64,000 nt of DNA, taken from Cellulomonas timonensis. GTDB taxonomy: Bacteria > Actinomycetota > Actinomycetes > Actinomycetales > Cellulomonadaceae. Every line of letters begins with the position of its first letter. The first letter of the stretch is position 1. Made by a program: the position numbers and the translations under genes. The DNA lies in the NCBI RefSeq assembly GCF_900046455.1, contig NZ_FCOT01000012.1, forward strand, positions 434,001 to 498,000, read 5' to 3'. The notes below the pieces were generated by a model that had not been told where the DNA came from, ran no database searches, and was given only the letters and a program-made list of their open reading frames with translations. Shown piece by piece: positions 9,454 to 16,502 of this stretch.

Positions 9454-9873
9454 TCAGTCGGAGATGACGACCGAGACCTTCGCGACGGCCGACGCCGAGA
9501 CGGACGCGGACGGCGCGCCGAGGCTGACGGCGCCCGCGGAGGCGACACCGGTGACCTGCCCCAGCGAGGCGCCCGAGGCGTCGATCAGGTCGGCCTTGAC
9601 GGCCTTGCCGGCGCAGGCCGCGTCGACGTCCTTGAGCTTCACGCCGGACACGTTGTAGCCGGGGTTCGAGGCGCTCGCGGCGAAGGAGTCGTCGAAGCCG
9701 ACGCTGATGGGGGTCCCGGTGGGCTGGCACGAGGCCACCACCACGGTGTTGGCGGCGAGCGTCCCGCCTTCGAGGTTGAGGGTGGCGGCCGAGGCCAGCG
9801 CGAGGCCGGCAACTCCGAGCACGGCCATGGAGACAGCGGCGGTCTTGCGGCGGGGGAATGAGAAGCGGGCCAT
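9454..9873 (-). CDS. SipW-dependent-type exported protein, probable major subunit
   Basis: 139 residues. The basic start MARFSFPRRKTAAVS is followed by the hydrophobic AVLGVAGLALASAATLNLEGG. The mature region is Ala/Ser/Val rich with two Cys and ends VAKVSVVISD. Small beta-rich proteins beside a SipW peptidase are typical of TasA/camelysin-like fibre proteins or pilin-like surface subunits; sequence identity to those is not claimed. First gene of the locus, with GGGGGA/AGGAG-like sequence before the ATG and a hairpin after the stop, consistent with high expression. Confidence 0.75.
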   Translation of the reverse strand: MARFSFPRRKTAAVSMAVLGVAGLALASAATLNLEGGTLAANTVVVASCQPTGTPISVGFDDSFAASASNPGYNVSGVKLKDVDAACAGKAVKADLIDASGASLGQVTGVASAGAVSLGAPSASVSASAVAKVSVVISD

Positions 9874-10068
9874 GGGGAAACTCCTGGGGGACGAACTGTT
9901 GAAGCTGGCAAAACGCGACGCTAGGCGCGTCGAGATGGCCTCACAGGAGCGCGCCTAGGTGCTGGCACCTGAGGCTAGCGAATAGTCCGGATCTTTCACC
10001 CGGCCGATATCGGGCGAACCTCGCGATCCACTCAGGAGTTTTACCGAGGGCGGACGCCGATTCCGCCG

Positions 10069-11214
10069 TCAGGCCTTCGCCGTGACCCGCGCCACCGGGA
10101 CGCGGGCCCGCAGGGTGGCGCCCCGACCCCGGGTCGAGGTGAGGGTGAGCTCTCCACCGACCAGCGCGAGCCGGTCCCGCAGGCGGGCGGTCCCCGACGC
10201 GGGGCCCGCGTCCACGGCGTCGAACCCTGCGCCGTCGTCGACGACCTCCACCGCCAGCGCCATCCCCTCCAGATCGACCCGGACCTGCAGCGTGCCGGCG
10301 CCCCCGTGCCGCAGCGCGTTGGTCAGCGCCTCTTCCACGACGCGCACCACGAGCAGCCGCTCCGTCTGGGTGAGCGCCGGGGACGCCGGATCGTCGAGCA
10401 GCCGCACCTCGGGTGAGACCTGCAACCGGGTGCCGATGCTCGCGGGGATGCGACCCAGCAGCGACCGCAGCGCCGGGACCATGCCCACCTCGAGGCCGTC
10501 GGGGTACAGCAGCCGGCTGGTCTCGCGCACATCCCCCTCGCGGATCTGCTCGATCTGCGCGCGGATGTCCTGCAGCGCCTCGACGTCGGCTGCGCTCGTG
10601 GCGCCTGCGGCCAGGTGGCCCTGGATGATGTCGAGCCGCGCCACGATCAGCACCAGCCGCTGCTGCAGGCTGCCGTGCAGGCCTTCCGCCACCTCGCGTC
10701 GGACCCGCACCTCCTCGTTCTGCAACGCCGCCAACGCCAGCTCGATCTGGATGCGTCCCTCGGCCGCGACTTGCGCCTGCACGCGGAGCCGCCGGCGCGA
10801 CACCATGAACGCCACCCCCATGGCGCCAGCCACCGACGCCGCGCCCAGGCCGCTGAAGAACTCGACCAGGACGGACTGGAGCGGACTGTGGGCGTCGTAG
10901 ATCCCGACCGCGCGCTGGGCCAGCGACCGCGCCCCCGCGCCGAGCACCGCGGCGGCCAGGGCGCGGGCGAGCATGTTCCACTGCGACCGCTCCGCATGCA
11001 CCCGCAGCGCCGCAATAGCCGCCAAGACGCCGGCGACCCCCACCAGGTTCGCCACCAGGCGCGGCACTGCCCCTCCAACGCCGAACGGGCCCGCGGAGAA
11101 CACGTACGCGGTCTGCACCGCGGCCCCCACCCCGAACACGACCAGGATCGTCGCGACGGCGACCAAGAGCGCGTGCAGATCCGTCGCGTCGTCGATCTGG
11201 CGGCGGAACGGCAT
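10069..11214 (-). CDS. NarL-type sensor histidine kinase
   Basis: 381 residues. About four transmembrane segments lie in residues 14-140, then a coiled HisKA_3-like region with EVAEGLHGSLQQRL (His180) and a C-terminal HATPase (N box EEALTNALRHGG, G1 box DDGAGF). The Asp that usually follows the phospho-His is Gly here. It is divergent from its response regulator by 76 bp. The 3' end points into the sipW locus on the same strand, 195 bp upstream, so the pair may control surface-protein genes; that link is inference from position. Confidence 0.9.
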   Translation of the reverse strand: MPFRRQIDDATDLHALLVAVATILVVFGVGAAVQTAYVFSAGPFGVGGAVPRLVANLVGVAGVLAAIAALRVHAERSQWNMLARALAAAVLGAGARSLAQRAVGIYDAHSPLQSVLVEFFSGLGAASVAGAMGVAFMVSRRRLRVQAQVAAEGRIQIELALAALQNEEVRVRREVAEGLHGSLQQRLVLIVARLDIIQGHLAAGATSAADVEALQDIRAQIEQIREGDVRETSRLLYPDGLEVGMVPALRSLLGRIPASIGTRLQVSPEVRLLDDPASPALTQTERLLVVRVVEEALTNALRHGGAGTLQVRVDLEGMALAVEVVDDGAGFDAVDAGPASGTARLRDRLALVGGELTLTSTRGRGATLRARVPVARVTAKA

Positions 11215-11290
11215 GGGCGCCTCGCATCCCGTGGGGGCGTCAGCGGCGCGCTTCGGCTCGCTGACCTGGTCGCCGACGATACTGGGAGGC

Positions 11291-11962
11291 GTGACACAGA
11301 CCGATCACCGGCTGATCCGTGTCGGGATCGTCGAAGACCAGCCGCTCTTCCGCTCGATGCTCGAGCTGACCCTCGCCGGCGTGCCAGGGCTGCAGGTCAT
11401 CGCCGCCGTCGGCACCGTCGCCGCGGCCAACCAGGCGTTCCGGCCCGGCGTCGTCGACGTGGCGCTGCTCGACATCGACCTGCCCGACGGCAACGGCATC
11501 GCGCTGGGAGTCACGCTGCGCCGCGCGCAGCCCCGCCTGGGCATCCTGCTGCTGTCCGCGCACGACGCGATGGACCTGCTGCTCGACCTGCCGCCGGACG
11601 TGGCCTCCGGCTGGAGTTACCTGAGCAAGACCTCCTCGACCAGCACGGACGAGCTCGTCCGCGCGGTGCGGGCCACCGCCGCGGGCCACACGACGCTTGA
11701 CCCGGCCCTGCTCGACCGGATGGAGCCGCGCGCGGGGTCATCGGTGGCGCGGCTCACCGACCGGCAGTACCGGGTGCTGCGGCTGCTCGCGCGCGGGCTG
11801 TCCAATGCGGGCATCGGCGAAGAGCTCGGCATCGCCGAGAAGTCCGTGCAGAACCACATCAACACGATCTACGCGGCACTGGGCATCGACGCCGATCCGG
11901 CGCGGAACCCCCGGGTGACGGCGGCCCTGCGGCTGCTGGAGGAGATCGGGCCCGCAGCCTGA
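11291..11962 (+). CDS. NarL/LuxR-type response regulator
   Basis: 223 residues. The receiver domain has phospho-acceptor Asp61 (VALLDIDLPDGNG), the acidic pocket VEDQ, and Lys113. The C-terminal LuxR HTH (about 153-200) contains ARLTDRQYRVLRLLARGLSN and IAEKSVQNHINTIY. GTG at 11291 is preceded by GGGAGG 1-2 nt away at rather short spacing. The gene is divergent to the kinase at 10069-11214 and almost certainly its partner. Confidence 0.93.
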   Translation: MTQTDHRLIRVGIVEDQPLFRSMLELTLAGVPGLQVIAAVGTVAAANQAFRPGVVDVALLDIDLPDGNGIALGVTLRRAQPRLGILLLSAHDAMDLLLDLPPDVASGWSYLSKTSSTSTDELVRAVRATAAGHTTLDPALLDRMEPRAGSSVARLTDRQYRVLRLLARGLSNAGIGEELGIAEKSVQNHINTIYAALGIDADPARNPRVTAALRLLEEIGPAA

Positions 11963-12035
11963 GCCGCCGCCCGCAGCGCCCGGCGGGCGGGCTCCCCAGA
12001 GGCGGCGCCCATCGGCGCGTGGCATGGTCGTCGAC

Positions 12036-12565
12036 ATGAAAGCGACCGCCATGCTGCTCGGCGGAGCGCTCCTGGCAGTGGGCGTCATCGCGGGCTGCGG
12101 CCCGAACGACGCCGAGCCCCGCCCCGCCACCGCCAGCCCCCCGGCTGGCGGCATGAGCACTCCCCCCGCCCCCCCCCCCCCCCGGCTGGCGGCATGAGCA
12201 CTCCCCCCGCCTCCGAGGCCGACTGGCCCGACCCGCTCGACCTCGCCACCGCGACCCAAGGCCAGCACAACCCGCTGTCCGTCGCGTGGATCGCCGTGGC
12301 CACCCTCGGCACGGACGACCTCGACGCCACACTGAACCCCGCGAGCGCGGAGCTCGAGGCGGTCGGCTACGACGGCTCGCAGTGGCCCCTGAGCTGCCAG
12401 TACGCCGCCTACGCGGCGCTGGGCGTGACCGACGGGCCGAGCACCGAGTTCGGCGTGGGGGTCGTGTTCACCACACATGCCGACGCCGTGGCCTTCGACG
12501 AGCTGTGGACGGGGTCGATGCTGGGCATCGTGGACGGGGACGTCTTCTGCGACCTGGGCGGCTGA
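12036..12565 (+). pseudogene. Lipoprotein gene broken at a poly-C tract
   Basis: The first part (12036-12197) encodes MKATAMLLGGALLAVGVIAGC, a lipoprotein signal with lipobox IAGC, and ends at TGA 12195-12197. The rest continues in another frame from 12194 (MSTPPASEADWPDP) to 12565, about 123 residues with two Cys, and has no signal of its own. The frame change lies at a 15-C run (12169-12183) between two copies of a 41-bp unit. Deleting one unit, adding one C or removing two C would join the frames. The function of the mature domain is unknown. This could be phase variation, a recent mutation or an assembly slip. Confidence 0.75.
12137..12211 (+). repeat. 41-bp tandem-like duplication with 15-C homopolymer
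   Basis: The unit carrying CCCCGGCTGGCGGCATGAGC followed by ACTCCCCCCGCC appears twice, with the internal ATG at 12153 and again at 12194. Between them is a run of 15 C (12169-12183). A shift of 41 bp is not a multiple of three, so the duplication breaks the reading frame. Confidence 0.9.
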
Positions 12566-12605
12566 GCCGGAGAACTGTCGGGGACAGCGCGCCGCCTGCA
12601 CCGCG

Positions 12606-13721
12606 TCAGGGCGTGCCGTCAGCCGGTCGCCAGGCCCAGCCCTCCCGGGCCCAGGCGCTCCGAGCGGCGCTCTCACGCAGTGAGTCAGTGAGCCACCAGG
12701 TGGCGTCCGGGCACCAGCCGGCCAGCGTCGTCGCCTCCCCGGGAGTCACCGGCACCGGCATCCCAGAGGTCAGCAGCCAGCCGAGGACGCTCACGTGCAC
12801 GCCGTCATAGGCCTCGGCCACGGCCGCCCAGTCGGGAATCAGCCAGGCGCCCTCGCGCGCGTCCACTGCCTCGAACCAGTCGGGCTGCCGTGAGGCCGTC
12901 ACGTCCAGCGGGAACGCCGCCACCAACGCGGCCCAGTCCTGCGGGCCCGTGATCTCCAGCACCCGGGCGGCCGGGTCGACGGCGCACGGCACGACATCCG
13001 CTGACTCCCACCCCTCCTCGTCCTCCGTGAGCCACAACGCGGCGGACCCCTCGCCTGGCAGTTCCCGTGTCGTCATATCCAGCCCGGCGAGCGCGGGGGT
13101 GGCCCACCACATGCCGCCCATCCGGCGATACGGGCGCCCTGCGCGCTCCTGTGCGAACTGCCGCTCCTGGTGCAGCACTGACTCGCGCCACCGGCTGAGG
13201 CGGCCAGCGGGCTCGTCGGCCCGCGTGTCGGGCGGCACCCCTGCGAACGCGGTGCGGACCTGGGCGTCGCGGTCGAGTGGCGCCGACCACCACGCGGCCT
13301 CCGGCGCGGCCAGCACCGCCTCGGCGATCGGGCGCAGCAACGCGCTGACGTGAGGGTCGGCGAGCACGACGTCCTCGGCGTGCGGCGGCTGCCAGTACAT
13401 GGCGGAGGTCACGGTGTCGGCCAGTGCCGGCAGCAGTCCCCCGATGTGGGTGGCGCTCGCCTCGGCGGCCGCGGTGAGCGCCTCGTCGAGCGTCGGCGCC
13501 GGGAGAGGCGCGCCAGCGTCCGGCCCCGCCGAGCGGACGAACGAGACGGCCGAGACACCGGGGGTCCCCCGCAACTCGTCCACCCGCCGAGCCGCATCGA
13601 AGACCGCGGCCCGCACCTCGGCGCCGTGGGGCCCCCGTTGCGCGACCTCGAAGCAGAGCCGCCGGCCGCGCACGCATGTCAGCAGGTCCGCGCCGGTGGT
13701 CATGACGCCACTGTTCGTCAT
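12606..13721 (-). CDS. Hypothetical protein
   Basis: 371 residues, soluble, with no signal peptide or transmembrane helix and no family I recognise. It is rich in Trp (for example AAWWSAPLD, MGGMWWATPALAG, CPDATWWLTD) and looks like a single large domain. Codon bias matches that of neighbouring genes, which supports a real CDS. An alternative start lies six codons in (13703). It is convergent with the broken lipoprotein gene. Confidence 0.7.
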   Translation of the reverse strand: MTNSGVMTTGADLLTCVRGRRLCFEVAQRGPHGAEVRAAVFDAARRVDELRGTPGVSAVSFVRSAGPDAGAPLPAPTLDEALTAAAEASATHIGGLLPALADTVTSAMYWQPPHAEDVVLADPHVSALLRPIAEAVLAAPEAAWWSAPLDRDAQVRTAFAGVPPDTRADEPAGRLSRWRESVLHQERQFAQERAGRPYRRMGGMWWATPALAGLDMTTRELPGEGSAALWLTEDEEGWESADVVPCAVDPAARVLEITGPQDWAALVAAFPLDVTASRQPDWFEAVDAREGAWLIPDWAAVAEAYDGVHVSVLGWLLTSGMPVPVTPGEATTLAGWCPDATWWLTDSLRESAARSAWAREGWAWRPADGTP

Positions 13722-13773
13722 GACGTCACTGTAGGGAGCCCGCGACGCGCGAGCGTCGCCGCAGTGGCCGGCG

Positions 13774-14739
13774 TCACCGCGTCGGGGTGACCACCACGCG
13801 CATGCCCGAGGGGACCGACTCGGTCCACACCCGCTCGACGTCGGCCAGCCCCACCGCCTGGACCCCCACGGTGAACGCCCCCGCGTCGATCCACCGCGCG
13901 AGGTCCCCCAGCTCCGCCTCCATCGCGTCAGGCGACACCGACCCCTGGCCGCTGCCCAGCACCCGCAGGTTCACCCGGCGCAGTCCCGCCGCCGGCAGCG
14001 TGATGTCAGGCCCCGCCACGGACCCGATCTGCACCCAGTCGATCCGCCGGGCAGGATCGGACCGATGCGCGACGACCGCCGCCATCGCGTCCTGCGTCGG
14101 CTGGCCCCACAGGTAGTCGAGCGCCACGTCCACCTCGGCAGCGGCGCGCCCCACAGCCTGCGCGGCCTCACCGGGGTCGCCGTCGAGCGGGACGACGACG
14201 TCGGCGCCCACGTCCCTGAGCCCCTCAAGCCGGGCCGCCCCACGGCCGACCGCCGTGACCGTTCCCGCCCCGAGCTCCTTGGCGACCTGGATCGCGAGCT
14301 GGCCCGCACTGCCCGTGGCCCCGAAGACCAGCACCCCCTGCCGCTGCCGGAACGCGACCCGACGGCGCAGCGCCACCCACGAGGACATCGCCGGGTTCAT
14401 CGCGGCGGCCACCCGCAGTGGGTCGGCGTCATCCGGCAGCGTCACGGCGCGCCGCATGTCGATCGCCACCCGCTCGGCCATCGAGCCCTGCGTGGCCCCG
14501 GGCGGCAGCAGGAAGTACACCAGCGAGCCGTCGTCCCGGCGCCCCACCCCGTCGATCCCCGGGATCAGCGGGAGCACGCCCGTCGAGGTGTAGTGCGACC
14601 CGTCCGCCTGCGAGCGCACCCGTCGGTGCAGGCCCGCCGCCAGGACGTCCACGACCTCCTGGTGCTCGCCCGGCTCCGGCTCGGGCACGTCCGCGCATCG
14701 GGGCGGCCGGTCGAATGACGTCACCACTGCCGCGCGCAT
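13774..14739 (-). CDS. Zinc-independent MDR-family oxidoreductase (quinone-reductase-like)
   Basis: 321 residues. GroES-like N-terminal domain, then a Rossmann fold with GVLVFGATGSAGQLAIQVAKELGAG (NADPH-binding GxTGxxG, about residues 140-165). The zinc ligands of classical alcohol dehydrogenases are not evident. Proteins of this class reduce quinones or enones; the substrate is unknown. It is a single gene between the hypothetical gene and the tRNA. Confidence 0.85.
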   Translation of the reverse strand: MRAAVVTSFDRPPRCADVPEPEPGEHQEVVDVLAAGLHRRVRSQADGSHYTSTGVLPLIPGIDGVGRRDDGSLVYFLLPPGATQGSMAERVAIDMRRAVTLPDDADPLRVAAAMNPAMSSWVALRRRVAFRQRQGVLVFGATGSAGQLAIQVAKELGAGTVTAVGRGAARLEGLRDVGADVVVPLDGDPGEAAQAVGRAAAEVDVALDYLWGQPTQDAMAAVVAHRSDPARRIDWVQIGSVAGPDITLPAAGLRRVNLRVLGSGQGSVSPDAMEAELGDLARWIDAGAFTVGVQAVGLADVERVWTESVPSGMRVVVTPTR

Positions 14740-14857
14740 GGGCCCTCCGAGGACGTCGATCCATGACCGCCGTGCCGGATCCGGGGCGGGCTCGGACCTG
14801 ACACCTCAGACGGTAGACCCGGTGCGCCGGAGCGCACGCCGAGCGGAGGAGAGTGGG

Positions 14858-14931
14858 AGCCCCCTACCGGATTCGAACCGGTGACCCCCTGTTTACAAGA
14901 CAGGTGCTCTGGCCAACTGAGCTAAGGAGGC
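14858..14931 (-). tRNA. tRNA-Thr (anticodon TGT)
   Basis: Complete cloverleaf on the minus strand. The acceptor stem GCCTCCT pairs with AGGGGGC (one T-G wobble). The D arm begins TAGCTCAGTTGG. The anticodon stem CCTGT/ACAGG encloses the loop CTTGTAA, giving anticodon TGT. The T arm is CCGGTTCGAATCCGG. CCA is not encoded. Confidence 0.96.
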
Positions 14932-15027
14932 GTGGCGCCGAGGCGCCGTCGCGGGGCCGTGGTGACGGTCCGCGACGGGGACGACGCCGGCCCAGCCTAC
15001 CGAGCCGGCGCCGTCCCGTGTGCACGG

Positions 15028-15903
15028 TCAGCTCTTCGCGGCCTCCACGGCCTCGATGAGCTTGCCGTCGATGCGCCAGTCGTAGACCGACGTGTCGAGC
15101 GGCTTGCCGTCGATCACGATGGTCGGCGTCGCCAGGTTGGTGCCGGCGGCCTCGAGGTCGTCACCGGCCTGCTGCGTCAGAGCGGAGACGTACGGGGCGT
15201 AGACCCGCCACGGGTTGTCGCCGTCGGTCTCGGTGAACACGGCGATGACGTCGTCGGGGACGCCTGCCTCGCGGGCGATCTCAGCGATCTGCTCGTCGCT
15301 CAGGCCGCCGGTGCCCTCCTCGGGCTGGTTGGCGAACATGGCGTCGTTGAACGCGAGGAACTTGTCCGGCGCGAGGTCCGCGACGGCCGCGGCGGCGTTG
15401 GCCGCGCGGGTCGAGAACGCGGTGCCGTTGGACGCCCGGTCGAGGATCGAGATCGGGTGGTAGACGACTGTGACGTCGCCGCTGGCCCGCAGCTCCTCGA
15501 GCTGGTGGGCGTTGGCCTCCTCGAAGGTGCCGCAGACGGGGCACATGTAGTCGAGGTACACGTCGACGACGGTGCCGCCGTCGGCGGTCGTCCCGGCGAC
15601 GTCCTCGCTGGCCACGGGGATGCCGCCGTTGCTGGGCTGCGCGGTGGACGGCTCCTTCACCTCGGAGAGGGTCACCGGGTCGCCGGTGTAGGCGGCCTCG
15701 GACGCGGTGCTGCTGTCGGACTGCTGGGACATGATCATCGCGATGACCACGGCGAGCACGGCGAGGGCGGCGACGAGGCCGCTGATCGCCACGATGCGGT
15801 TGCGCTTCTCGCGCTTGGCCTGCTCCTGCTTGAGCTGCAGGGCCTTGACGCGGGCGTCGTCGCGTCGCTGCGCCTTACTGGGTCGGGGGTCGTTGGTCGG
15901 CAT
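15028..15903 (-). CDS. Membrane-anchored DsbA-like thiol oxidoreductase
   Basis: 291 residues. A charged cytoplasmic N-terminus (KREKRNRI) is followed by one transmembrane helix (about 37-58) and an extracytoplasmic thioredoxin/DsbA fold. The redox motif CPVC is at residues 121-124 (DYMCPVCGTFEE) and the cis-Pro loop reads LATPTIVIDG. It probably forms or reshuffles disulfides in exported proteins, as actinobacterial DsbA-family proteins do. Several Cys-containing exported proteins lie nearby (sipW locus), though no operon link exists. Confidence 0.92.
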   Translation of the reverse strand: MPTNDPRPSKAQRRDDARVKALQLKQEQAKREKRNRIVAISGLVAALAVLAVVIAMIMSQQSDSSTASEAAYTGDPVTLSEVKEPSTAQPSNGGIPVASEDVAGTTADGGTVVDVYLDYMCPVCGTFEEANAHQLEELRASGDVTVVYHPISILDRASNGTAFSTRAANAAAAVADLAPDKFLAFNDAMFANQPEEGTGGLSDEQIAEIAREAGVPDDVIAVFTETDGDNPWRVYAPYVSALTQQAGDDLEAAGTNLATPTIVIDGKPLDTSVYDWRIDGKLIEAVEAAKS

Positions 15904-15943
15904 GGTCCTGCTTCCGGTGCGATGGGGACGTGCGGTCGGCTGC

Positions 15944-16462
15944 TCAGGCGAGCCGGAGCGGCGGACCTCGTCGAGGCGGGCTGGCCAGCCGGACGGAGCG
16001 CAGCCGGGCGACAGGTCCCGCGGCGGCGGCCGACAGCGCGCGGGTGAGGACGTGGGGCGCCGACGGGCGCGGCAGGCGGTGCAGCACCGCGCGCAGCAGG
16101 TGGCCAGCGGCGGTGACGACGCGCACGAGCAGCGCGGTGAGGCCGATCCCGCAGGCGCCGAGCGCCGCGTGCGCGGCGAGCACCGGGACGGCCAGGCTCA
16201 TCACCAACACGGCGCGGTGCGCGCCCGCCGGGTCCATCGCGAGGCTCCCGTCGGGGCAGTCGGCACTCCCCTGCAGCAGCGCGAGCCGCACGCCCAGCAT
16301 GGCCAGGGGCCCGTCGGCGCTGGTGCAGGCGTGCAGCAGCACTCGTCCGCCAACGATGACGCGCGTGAGCGCGACAGCCCCGATGAGGACGACCGTGAGC
16401 GCGCTGACGTCCCGCGCGAGCATGCGCGGGGCGGCGGCGAGGCGCGCACGGGCAGCGGTCAT
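15944..16462 (-). CDS. Small multi-pass membrane protein
   Basis: 172 residues with about three hydrophobic segments (VSALTVVLIGAVALTRVIVGG, then AVLVMSLAVPVLAAHAALG, then IGLTALLVRVV). I recognise no domain. The start MTAARARLA at 16462 was chosen because it precedes the first helix directly; a longer frame adds a Pro/Arg-rich stretch that overlaps the kinase gap. It lies 40 bp past the kinase stop on the same strand, so it may be co-transcribed. It contains four Cys. Confidence 0.6.
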   Translation of the reverse strand: MTAARARLAAAPRMLARDVSALTVVLIGAVALTRVIVGGRVLLHACTSADGPLAMLGVRLALLQGSADCPDGSLAMDPAGAHRAVLVMSLAVPVLAAHAALGACGIGLTALLVRVVTAAGHLLRAVLHRLPRPSAPHVLTRALSAAAAGPVARLRSVRLASPPRRGPPLRLA

Positions 16463-16502
16463 GCGGCCAGGGTACGGGGTGCTCCTGGCACCGCTGAAGG
16501 GC

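Noticed and set aside
9454..9873. Type IV pilin
   Set aside because: No prepilin G/E cleavage motif before the hydrophobic segment. The neighbouring SipW-type peptidase fits a different export route.
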